Shown here one piece after another: positions 6,575 through 13,059 of a stretch of DNA of 18,366 nucleotides. The notes below the pieces were generated by a model. That model worked only from the letters and a program-made list of their open reading frames with translations, had not been told where the DNA came from and did not search any database. The DNA is from Methanobacteriota archaeon (GTDB taxonomy: Archaea; Thermoplasmatota; Thermoplasmata; RBG-16-68-12): NCBI GenBank assembly GCA_005879065.1, contig VBLU01000007.1, positions 1 through 18,366 on the forward strand. Direction: 5' to 3'. The position numbers and the translations under genes are program-made. Numbering within the stretch: the stretch's first letter is position 1; each line of letters opens with the position of its first letter.

Positions 6575-7396
6575 ATGCGGGAGGAGGACGCGGTAAGGGC
6601 CCTCGAAACTCTAGGGCTGACCGGGAAGGAAGCGGCCGCCTACCTGAACCTGCATCGGAGCGGGGCTTCGAGCGCGCAGCAGGTGAGTCAGTTGCTGGGG
6701 GTTCAATATCCGGCCGTGTATCGAATCTTGCAATCTCTCCAGTCTAAGGGATGGATCGACATCTCTCGGGAGCGGCCGAACCGATACCGGGCGAGAGCCC
6801 CGCGCATCGTCGCGGAAGAGGCGCGGCAGTCGAGACATGACGACCTGCTCGCGGCCGCCGAGGTCGTCGCGGAACTGAAGGAAGCACCTCCGCCGAAGGG
6901 TCGGGACGCGGATACGGACCTGTGGATCTACAAGGGGGCGGAGCCGATTGGTCGCAAGTTGCGAGAGGTGGTCCTCTCGAGCAACAGCCAGATCCTCTGC
7001 GTGAGTCCGTTTCCCGTCGCTCCGGAAATCCTTAGGCTCTTGTTCGATGCCCTCGGACGATCGCGACGGCGCGTCCGTGTCGTGCTCAGCGAAACGAACC
7101 GGCCGGATCTCGCAGAAATCAGCGGCCTCCTCAGTCGCAACATTCGCGTCCAGTTTCACTTTCCTTCGCGACCCCTCCCGAAAACCCGGTTGGCCCACAC
7201 CTACGTCTTCCCGAGCGACGAGGAAGTCTTCATCCTGAATTCCTTCTACCGGGATGGCGAGTTCGTTTCCGACAAACTTCAGGGGTTATGGGTCGGGGAC
7301 ATGGATTTCGTCCGCGTCCAGCTCGAGGCGATGCTCCTCGACTTGTCTGAGCCCCGCGCGCGAAGGGCGCTCACTCGGTCCCGGCAAACCGGATGA
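6575..7396 (+). CDS. TrmB-family transcriptional regulator
   Basis: This 273-residue protein begins with a winged helix-turn-helix (about 7-75): LGLTGKEAAAYLNLHRSG, then the recognition-helix region SSAQQVSQLLGVQYPAVYRILQ, and a wing around RERPNRYRA. A short helical linker follows. The C-terminal alpha/beta domain begins LWIYKGAEPIGRKL and contains SNSQILCVSPFPVAPEILRLL and a VRVVLSETN segment, as in TrmB-like effector domains. TrmB proteins bind sugars or related ligands and repress or activate nearby transport and catabolic genes. The divergent neighbour is an amidase, so amide or nitrogen metabolism is a plausible signal; this is inference from position. ATG 6575 is preferred over TTG 6563 because of the TATA spacing. 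The gene converges on L11 with only 4 bp between stop codons. Confidence 0.88.
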   Translation: MREEDAVRALETLGLTGKEAAAYLNLHRSGASSAQQVSQLLGVQYPAVYRILQSLQSKGWIDISRERPNRYRARAPRIVAEEARQSRHDDLLAAAEVVAELKEAPPPKGRDADTDLWIYKGAEPIGRKLREVVLSSNSQILCVSPFPVAPEILRLLFDALGRSRRRVRVVLSETNRPDLAEISGLLSRNIRVQFHFPSRPLPKTRLAHTYVFPSDEEVFILNSFYRDGEFVSDKLQGLWVGDMDFVRVQLEAMLLDLSEPRARRALTRSRQTG

Positions 7397-7400
7397 TCGA

Positions 7401-7880
7401 TCAGCCGGCCAGCTGCTTGTCGTATTTGCCCGCCTGAATCTCCTTCGAGGCATCCTTCGCGGACTTTCCATCTACGGTGACGCCCATTGAGACACAGGTC
7501 CCGACGACCTCGAGGACGCGGGCTTTCAGGGTTTTCGCGAGCATGGCGTCCGCCTTCATGTTCGCGACCTTGATCGCTTGGTTCAGGGATAGGTTGCCAA
7601 CCCGGGTCTTGCCCGCGTCCCCAGAACCCTTTTCGACCTTCAGTTCCTTGACGATCAAGGCCGAGGTCGGCGGGGTGCCGACCTCGATCGAGAAGCCCTT
7701 CGTCTTGGGGTCGACGAGGAGCGTGACGGGGACCTTCATCCCCTCAAAGGATTTCGTCTTCTCGTTGATCGCCTTGAGGATCTCCACGATGTTCACTCCG
7801 AGAGGTCCGAGGGCAGGGCCTAACGGGGGTCCGGGCGTCGCCTTGCCGCCGTCGACAAGAACTTGGAGCTTCTCGACCAT
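7401..7880 (-). CDS. rpl11: Large ribosomal subunit protein L11 (uL11)
   Basis: uL11 forms the stalk base with uL10 and binds the GTPase-associated region of 23S rRNA. The 159-residue protein starts at ATG and shows the conserved GGKATPGPPLGPALGPLGVNIVEI N-terminal loop. The C-terminal rRNA-binding domain contains LNQAIKVANMKADAMLAKTLKARVLEVVGTCVSMGVTVDGKSAKD. A TATA box about 45 bp upstream and GAGGT 8 bases before the ATG indicate its own promoter, although the ftsZ-secE-spt5 operon runs toward it on the same strand. In many archaea L1-L10-L12 follow directly; here the TrmB and amidase genes come next. Confidence 0.97.
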   Translation of the reverse strand: MVEKLQVLVDGGKATPGPPLGPALGPLGVNIVEILKAINEKTKSFEGMKVPVTLLVDPKTKGFSIEVGTPPTSALIVKELKVEKGSGDAGKTRVGNLSLNQAIKVANMKADAMLAKTLKARVLEVVGTCVSMGVTVDGKSAKDASKEIQAGKYDKQLAG

Positions 7881-7919
7881 GGAACGGAACCTCGATCAGC
7901 CGGCCTCAGCCAGCGTTCC

Positions 7920-7929
7920 ATCATAAACG
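7920..7929 (-). promoter_or_regulatory. TATA box of L11
   Basis: The minus strand reads CGTTTATGAT in the 118-bp gap after the Spt5 stop. Initiation is predicted about 18 bp before the L11 ATG, so L11 can be transcribed independently of spt5. Confidence 0.55.
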
Positions 7930-7998
7930 TTTCGTCGATGTCCGTCGGTCTCTATCGGTTTCCTCGAAACCCGAGTCCATCAGTCGAACGCCGGGGGC

Positions 7999-8925
7999 TC
8001 ACTTGTCCTCTTCTTTCTGGAGGACCCGAACGCTGTCGCCGCGAACGGTCACGGGAATGCGCACCATCGCTTCGAACAGTTCGACCGTGATCTCTTCCTT
8101 CGTCTCGTCAATCTTCATGACCCGGGCCTTCTCGCCCTTGAACGGTCCTGCGACGAGTTCGACGATATCGCCTTCCATGATCCCGCTCACGATCGGTTTC
8201 GGCGTCAGGTAGGCCTCAATCTCGTTGAACGAAATTCCCGTCGACTCGCCTTCCCCTTTCACCACGCCTCGGGCACGTCGCAGGCCCCGAACAATCTCTT
8301 CGAGCCGGTCCGGATTCATGCTCTCGACGTAGACGTACCCGCGGAAGTTCGCGGGCACCAGGATCGAGAACACGCCCACGTCTTTCGCCTTGGCCCGTGC
8401 GTAGATCGCATCCGCCACGGCCCGTTCGTGTCCGATCGAGGACTTCACCGCCAGGATCGCCTGGCGCGCGCTGAAGCTGAGCGTCTTCGCGTCAAAGGCT
8501 CCCGGATCCCCCTTGGAGATCGCGTTCACCACGACGTTCAGGCGGTCGCCGTAGCGAGCGCCCTTTGGGCAGGTGACCGAGAGAGTGATCTCGCGTTGGC
8601 CATCCGCAATCAGCATGAACTCCTTCTCTGTGACTTTCGTGAAGGTGACGTCCCAGACCTTATCCTCGACGCCGTGCAATTTCACCGTCCATTCCGGCGG
8701 GTCCGGCAGGTCCGCGTTGTAGACCAAGTCGATCTTCAGTCGGACCGTGTCGTCTTCGGTCCCCGTATTCGTCACGACCACGGGATACTCCTTCGTCTGG
8801 CCGGCGGTGAGGGTGACCTTCTCCTCGGTCAGGTCGAGCTTCACCCCGTAATGACCAACCACCGGCGGCTCGGGGCGCGCCTCGGCCCTTGCCTCGCGCT
8901 TCGAGAAGTCGTCGAGCAGTCCCAT
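7999..8925 (-). CDS. spt5: Transcription elongation factor Spt5 (NusG-like) with an N-terminal Ig-like extension
   Basis: Spt5 clamps RNA polymerase over the DNA cleft and promotes processive elongation, usually with Spt4. The usual archaeal core is present in the second half: NGN domain about 155-240 (ILAVKSSIGHERAVADAI, VPANFRGYVYVES) and KOW domain about 245-302 (GDIVELVAGPFKGEKARV). The protein is 308 residues, however, while archaeal Spt5 is typically about 150. The first 154 residues contain a short charged N-tail and then a domain of alternating beta strands (VTLTAGQTKEYPVVVTNTGT, then ITLSVTCPKGARYGDRLNVV). These resemble the Ig-like modules of secreted proteins. No signal peptide or membrane helix is present, so the domain should be cytoplasmic. 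The gene starts 4 bp after the secE stop and is surely co-translated. The frame is continuous, and no internal start with a good ribosome site was noted. Confidence 0.92.
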   Translation of the reverse strand: MGLLDDFSKREARAEARPEPPVVGHYGVKLDLTEEKVTLTAGQTKEYPVVVTNTGTEDDTVRLKIDLVYNADLPDPPEWTVKLHGVEDKVWDVTFTKVTEKEFMLIADGQREITLSVTCPKGARYGDRLNVVVNAISKGDPGAFDAKTLSFSARQAILAVKSSIGHERAVADAIYARAKAKDVGVFSILVPANFRGYVYVESMNPDRLEEIVRGLRRARGVVKGEGESTGISFNEIEAYLTPKPIVSGIMEGDIVELVAGPFKGEKARVMKIDETKEEITVELFEAMVRIPVTVRGDSVRVLQKEEDK

Positions 8926-8929
8926 CGAA

Positions 8930-9181
8930 TCAGGTCCCCAGAATGCCGAAGAGTCCGCGGAAGACGTCGGGTCCGTAGCGCATGATGAGATAGATCACGA
9001 AGCCCAGGGCCCCAATCGCGACGATCCCTAATCCAGTGATCATCACGACTTTCGAATATTCGTCCGAAGTGGGCTTTCGGGCCATTTTGAGGACCCGCCC
9101 GTACTTGCCCTTCCCGAGGCGCTTCACCCGCTCCTCGATCCGACGTTGTACGTCCCAACTCTTGTCCACGATGTCGGCCAT
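8930..9181 (-). CDS. secE: Preprotein translocase subunit SecE (Sec61-gamma/Sss1 type)
   Basis: SecE clamps the SecY channel in the membrane. From ATG 9181 the protein has 83 residues. It has an amphipathic N-terminal helix (WDVQRRIEERVKRLGKGKYGRVLKMARKP), the EYSKVVMITGLG hinge and a single transmembrane helix to about residue 69, as in archaeal and eukaryotic Sss1 proteins. An in-frame GTG at 9190 overlaps the ftsZ stop. The ATG at 9181 is preferred because GGTGAGG precedes it. It is the middle gene of ftsZ-secE-spt5, with the ftsZ stop inside the ribosome site and the spt5 start 4 bp after its own stop. Confidence 0.93.
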   Translation of the reverse strand: MADIVDKSWDVQRRIEERVKRLGKGKYGRVLKMARKPTSDEYSKVVMITGLGIVAIGALGFVIYLIMRYGPDVFRGLFGILGT

Positions 9182-9184
9182 GTT

Positions 9185-9191
9185 CCTCACC
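9185..9191 (-). promoter_or_regulatory. Shine-Dalgarno site of secE, overlapping the ftsZ stop
   Basis: The minus strand reads GGTGAGG, three bases before ATG 9181. The TGA within it is the ftsZ stop codon, which implies coupled translation. Confidence 0.6.
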
Positions 9192-10293
9192 GGACGATGT
9201 CGACCCCGCCGTGGGAGCGTACGTGCTCTCCCGGGCCCAAGATCTGTTTCGAGCGGACCCCGGTCAGGATCAGCATGACCCTCAGCTTGTGCTCGAGGCT
9301 CGGATCGACCGCGGCGCCCCAGATGATCCGTGCGTTCGAAGCGATCCTCCCTTGAACGATCTCGGCCACCTTTTCCGCCTCGGAGACGCTCATGTCGTTC
9401 CCGCCCGTGACGTTCACGAGGGCGCCTGTCGCCGCACTGATGTCGACGTCGATCAGGGGCGAGTTAATGGCTTCTTCGATCGACTCCTCGGCCCGATTGT
9501 CCGTGTCCGACTCGCCAAGGCCGATCATCGCGACGCCTCCGCCTTTCATGATCGTCTTGATGTCGTTGAAGTCCAGGTTCACCAGGCCGGGTTTCGTGAT
9601 GACTTCGGTGATTCCCTTGATCGCTCGCATGAGCACGTCGTCCGCCACCTTGAATGCCGCGTTCAACGCAAGACGCGGGACGAGTTCAAGGAGTTTGTCA
9701 TTCGGGATCACGACGACCGTGTCCGCGAAGCTGCGGAGCTTCTCCAGGCCGTATTCGGCGTTCTCCGCCCGGATTGCCCCCTCGGCTCGGAACGGGAATG
9801 TACAGATCGCGATTGTGAGGGCGCCCGCCTCCTTCGACAGCTGGGCGAGCACGGGAGCTCCGCCGGTACCGGTGCCTCCGCCGAGGCCGCAGGTGATGAA
9901 CACCATGTCCGCGCCGTGGACGACGGACCGTAGTTCGTCGGCCGCCTCCCGAGCGGACTCCTCGCCGACCTGGGGCAGGGCGCCTGCACCGAGGCCTCGC
10001 GTCACCCTTCGACCGAGGAGCAACTTGTGCGGGGATCGGATGATGAGCAGATGTTGGGCGTCCGTGTTCGCGGCGTACAGTTCGGCTCCCACGATGCCCG
10101 ATTCGACAAGGCGGTCGATCGTGTTGCAGCCTCCGCCCCCGATCCCGACGATCTTGATGTTCGTCCGGAGGCTCGCGAGGATGCGCTCGAGTTCGGCATC
10201 TTCGGCACCGACCCCGATCGACTGGGTAGGGGACTCAGGCGCCCGAGTTTCGGCGCCCGATCGGGTCACGATTTCCCTGACGATAGAATCCAT
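9187..10293 (-). CDS. ftsZ: Cell division GTPase FtsZ, paralogue B
   Basis: This tubulin-like GTPase forms the division ring. Its 368 residues show a variable N-tail (1-35), the GTP-binding loop IVGIGGGGCNTIDRL, the tubulin signature GGGTGTG (138-144) followed by the usual APV-type segment, and an intact catalytic T7 loop NLDFND (239-244). It should therefore polymerise and hydrolyse GTP. A short linker ends in GVDIVR, a likely tail peptide for a membrane-anchor partner such as SepF. The nearest upstream gene is a closely similar second ftsZ, separated by 153 bp. A TATA box lies about 70 bp upstream and a hairpin lies in the leader. secE and spt5 follow as an operon. Many archaea have a single ftsZ at this position, and their second type is usually unlinked. 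Confidence 0.96.
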   Translation of the reverse strand: MDSIVREIVTRSGAETRAPESPTQSIGVGAEDAELERILASLRTNIKIVGIGGGGCNTIDRLVESGIVGAELYAANTDAQHLLIIRSPHKLLLGRRVTRGLGAGALPQVGEESAREAADELRSVVHGADMVFITCGLGGGTGTGGAPVLAQLSKEAGALTIAICTFPFRAEGAIRAENAEYGLEKLRSFADTVVVIPNDKLLELVPRLALNAAFKVADDVLMRAIKGITEVITKPGLVNLDFNDIKTIMKGGGVAMIGLGESDTDNRAEESIEEAINSPLIDVDISAATGALVNVTGGNDMSVSEAEKVAEIVQGRIASNARIIWGAAVDPSLEHKLRVMLILTGVRSKQILGPGEHVRSHGGVDIVR

Positions 10294-10303
10294 GGTTCGG
10301 CCC

Positions 10304-10322
10304 CCGGGAATTAGCCTCCCGG
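10304..10322 (-). promoter_or_regulatory. Leader hairpin before ftsZ-B
   Basis: CCGGGA and TCCCGG pair around a 7-base loop in the predicted ftsZ-B leader, and flanking C and G runs could lengthen the stem. The 5' arm and loop carry GGGAGG, the only purine-rich segment that could act as a ribosome site, about 20 bases before the ATG. It may modulate translation; this is inferred from sequence only. Confidence 0.35.
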
Positions 10323-10360
10323 CTGGGGAGTAATTTCATTTCCTGCGTAAGAGCGTGCCG

Positions 10361-10369
10361 GTTATAAGG
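10361..10369 (-). promoter_or_regulatory. TATA box of ftsZ-B-secE-spt5
   Basis: The minus strand reads CCTTATAAC, which would start a transcript near 10338 and leave a leader of about 45 nt. It shows that paralogue B need not depend on readthrough from paralogue A. Confidence 0.6.
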
Positions 10370-10446
10370 GTTGCGAGAACGCGATTGACAAAGGGGCGGC
10401 TGAAGAGTCCGGATCGACCCGACCACCGAAATCGGACGCTGACTGA

Positions 10447-11541
10447 CTAGCGGATCACATCGATTCCGACGCGGGCCCGTTCCTCGGACGGATCGCGCCG
10501 TCCGACAATCTGTTTGGACTTTACGCCGGTCGCGACGAGCATGACGCGCAATGTGTGTTCGAGCGACGGGTCCACGGTGGCGCCCCAAATGATGCGTGCG
10601 GTCGGCGAGACTTTCGACTGCACGACCTCGGCGACCCGTTCCGCCTCCGAGATGGTCATGTCGTTGCCGCCAGTGACGTTGATCAAGACGCCGTGGGCCG
10701 TCGACACGTCGACCTCGAGCAGGGGCGAGTTGATCGCTTCCTCGATCGCCTCGACGGCACGGTTATCGCCGACGGCCTGGCTCTCGCCCAGGCCGATCAT
10801 GGCGACCCCGCCGCCCTTCATGATCGTCTTCACGTCGTTGAAATCGAGGTTCACGAGGCCGGGCTTCGTGATGATCTCCGTGAGGCCCTTGATGGACCGC
10901 ATCAGGACTTCGTCGGCGAACTTGAACGCCAGGTTCAGCGACTGCCTCGGGACGAGATCGAGCAGCTTGTCGTTCGGGATCGTGATCACCGTGTCGGCAG
11001 CATCGCGCAGCCTCTCGAGGCCCCACTCCGCGCTCTCCATCCGGAGCTTGCCTTCCCCTCGGAAGGGCAATGTGACGACCGCGATCGTGAGGGCTCCCAT
11101 CTCCTTCGCGAGGCGCGCCACGTATCCGCAGCTCCCAGTGCCGGTGCCGCCCCCGAGTCCGCAAGTCACGAAGACGATATCCGCGCCTTGGACGATGGCC
11201 CGCAATTCCTCTTCGGCTTCCCGGGCGGCCTCCTCGCCGATCTGCGGCAAGGCGCCAGCGCCCAGGCCTTTCGTGATCCGCCGTCCTAGAAGCACCTTCT
11301 TGGGGGACGTGATGTGGAGCAGGTGCTGCGCGTCCGTGTTGCACGCGAACAGTTCGGCCCCGACGATGCCTTCGCCGTAGACGCGGGCGATCGTGTTGCA
11401 CCCGCCGCCACCGAGGCCGATGATCTTGATGTTCGTCCGCATCTTGCTGAGCATCTCTTCGAGCTCGGCATCCACCCGGCTGTCCTCAAACGCTGGAGCA
11501 CTCCCTTCCCGGGCGAGCACATCCTCTAGCATCGAATTCAT
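10447..11541 (-). CDS. ftsZ: Cell division GTPase FtsZ, paralogue A
   Basis: From ATG 11541 this FtsZ has 364 residues. The open frame extends to 11646, but the TATA box at 11606-11616 lies inside that extension, and AGGTGG sits four bases before ATG 11541. The GTP-binding loop IIGLGGGGCNTIARV, GGGTGTG (130-136) and T7 loop NLDFND (231-236) are intact. Right after the tubulin signature it has SCGYVARLAKE, where FtsZ proteins normally have an (S/A)APV segment, as paralogue B does. The body aligns with paralogue B without large gaps and looks about two-thirds identical by eye. Both end in a similar tail peptide, here GIDVIR. The pair is most simply a tandem duplication with divergence. Whether one corresponds to FtsZ1 and the other to FtsZ2 needs a tree. 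Confidence 0.96.
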   Translation of the reverse strand: MNSMLEDVLAREGSAPAFEDSRVDAELEEMLSKMRTNIKIIGLGGGGCNTIARVYGEGIVGAELFACNTDAQHLLHITSPKKVLLGRRITKGLGAGALPQIGEEAAREAEEELRAIVQGADIVFVTCGLGGGTGTGSCGYVARLAKEMGALTIAVVTLPFRGEGKLRMESAEWGLERLRDAADTVITIPNDKLLDLVPRQSLNLAFKFADEVLMRSIKGLTEIITKPGLVNLDFNDVKTIMKGGGVAMIGLGESQAVGDNRAVEAIEEAINSPLLEVDVSTAHGVLINVTGGNDMTISEAERVAEVVQSKVSPTARIIWGATVDPSLEHTLRVMLVATGVKSKQIVGRRDPSEERARVGIDVIR

Positions 11542-11605
11542 TGCGCCACCTGCAGAACCCGCGAGGTCATCCCATCCCGCAAGATGGGCGCGTATCCGGC
11601 GGACG

Positions 11606-11616
11606 CTATTTAAAAG
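11606..11616 (-). promoter_or_regulatory. TATA box of ftsZ-A
   Basis: The minus strand reads CTTTTAAATAG, the strongest TATA element in the window. The predicted start is near 11585, a leader of about 44 nt that contains AGGTGG before ATG 11541. The upstream HD gene ends only about 60 bp away. Confidence 0.7.
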
Positions 11617-11674
11617 TTGTCCGACGAACGTCCGCCGCGTTGACAAACGCCGTTGCGTAGCGTCGTCTCGGCGT

Positions 11675-12967
11675 TCAGCCGGAGAGTGCGGACGTGGCCG
11701 CCTTCCGGACCGCCGTCGCCGACTCTGCCGGCGCGGCGACCATCACGACCCAGTCGACGACTTGACGAACCTGGAGGGCGCGACCGAGCGAACTCACCCG
11801 GGAGAAGGGTTTCGCCTCTCCGTCGTCAAGGATCGGGACTTCCGTCTTCGCGATCCGCGGCTCGCTCAGGAGCAGTTCTGGGAGGGGCACATCGATGATC
11901 ACCTGGCCCGGCAGGAGTCCGGCGCGTCGGGCGATGCGGTCCTCGGTCCTCCGACGTTCCATAGGATCTTTGAAGGAGGCGAGCACCGCACGGGTCGCCC
12001 CCGTGAGCTCATCACGATCCGATGCGAGGACCCGTTTGTACAGCTTGCGGTATTTGAGTCGCAGTGCGATCTCCTTCTGGAGCGGACCCTGGCGGACGAG
12101 CCAGTTCAGTAGTTCGTGGTCCACCATCTTCTGGATGTCCGCGATCGGGGCCTCCGATCGTTCGACCGCGCGCGCGAGCATCTGTTCCGCGATCCTCACG
12201 GTCTTGTGGAAGTAGACCGAGGAGTACATCAGGCCTCGTGCGACGAGCATTCCCTCCAGGGCGGGGAGGCCCTTCCGATCGAGGGCCAGTTCTCCGCGGT
12301 GGATACGGAGGGTCTGGAGGAGACGCGAGAAATCGATCGTCCCGTGAGAGGCCCCCGTGTAATGCGCGTCCCGCATCAGGTAGTCGATCTGGTCTGCGTC
12401 CATCGGACTATGGATGATCTGAGCCAGGTATCGCGGCGGCTCCTTGCGATTGCTCGGCACGATCCACTTCGCGCCCTTTTCGGACGGTCCGCGGATGAGG
12501 GCCGCAACCGCTTCCGGGTCCACACCGTGCCGCTCGAGGACCCCGTGGATGCGCACGACCTCCGGGAACGCCCCGCGGTCCTCCGGCGAAACGTTGTCGT
12601 CCTCGCCCGTGATGATTCGCTGCGTCAGATGCATGTGGTCCACCGCGAGCTCGCGGCTGAGCACGTGTTCGAGGGTGTGCGAGAACGGCCCGTGACCGAC
12701 ATCGTGGAGAAGGCCCGCGGCTTGGACCAGTTTCCGTTCCTCGGGCGCGAGGTCGAGGGCCTTCGCCATCTCGCCGGCGACATGCCCCACACCGAGGCAA
12801 TGCTCGACCCGGGAGTGGTTCGCGCCCGGAAAGACGAGGTACGTCAGCCCGAGTTGCCGGATCGAATTGAGCCGCTGCAACTCCAGGGTCTCGAGCAGGT
12901 CGAGGGTGAGCGGCTCCAGACGGATCGTACCGTGAACCGTGTCCGTGACGGTCTTCAGGTCCGCCAT
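11675..12967 (-). CDS. HD-domain phosphohydrolase (SAMHD1/dGTPase-like, COG1078 type)
   Basis: From ATG 12967 the protein has 430 residues. The metal-binding HD motif is complete: His51 and His56 in NHSRVEHCLGVGHVA, His88-Asp89 in LLHDVGHGPFSH, and a later Asp in SPMDADQIDYLMRDAHYTG. The N-terminal DTVHGTIRLEPLTLDLLETLELQRLNSIRQLG is typical of the YwfO/SAMHD1-like group, some of which hydrolyse dNTPs. The exact substrate is not readable from sequence. The C-terminal ~200 residues are helical and then end in a less conserved alpha/beta region. The open frame continues 205 codons upstream, but those lie across the next gene's 3' end. A TATA box exactly 27 bp before ATG 12967 supports a leaderless start there. 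It ends about 130 bp before ftsZ-A. Confidence 0.9.
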   Translation of the reverse strand: MADLKTVTDTVHGTIRLEPLTLDLLETLELQRLNSIRQLGLTYLVFPGANHSRVEHCLGVGHVAGEMAKALDLAPEERKLVQAAGLLHDVGHGPFSHTLEHVLSRELAVDHMHLTQRIITGEDDNVSPEDRGAFPEVVRIHGVLERHGVDPEAVAALIRGPSEKGAKWIVPSNRKEPPRYLAQIIHSPMDADQIDYLMRDAHYTGASHGTIDFSRLLQTLRIHRGELALDRKGLPALEGMLVARGLMYSSVYFHKTVRIAEQMLARAVERSEAPIADIQKMVDHELLNWLVRQGPLQKEIALRLKYRKLYKRVLASDRDELTGATRAVLASFKDPMERRRTEDRIARRAGLLPGQVIIDVPLPELLLSEPRIAKTEVPILDDGEAKPFSRVSSLGRALQVRQVVDWVVMVAAPAESATAVRKAATSALSG

Positions 12968-12988
12968 CCCCCGACCGACTGCGGGGAG

Positions 12989-12999
12989 CCAATAAAAAG
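12989..12999 (-). promoter_or_regulatory. TATA box of the HD phosphohydrolase gene
   Basis: The minus strand reads CTTTTTATTGG, centred about 27 bp before ATG 12967. It predicts a leaderless mRNA and decides the start codon. Confidence 0.65.
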
Positions 13000-13059
13000 A
13001 TTCGTTCGAACCGTTTCGCGAATCGTCAGCCAAATCGCGGGTCGATTTCGTGGCATCGT

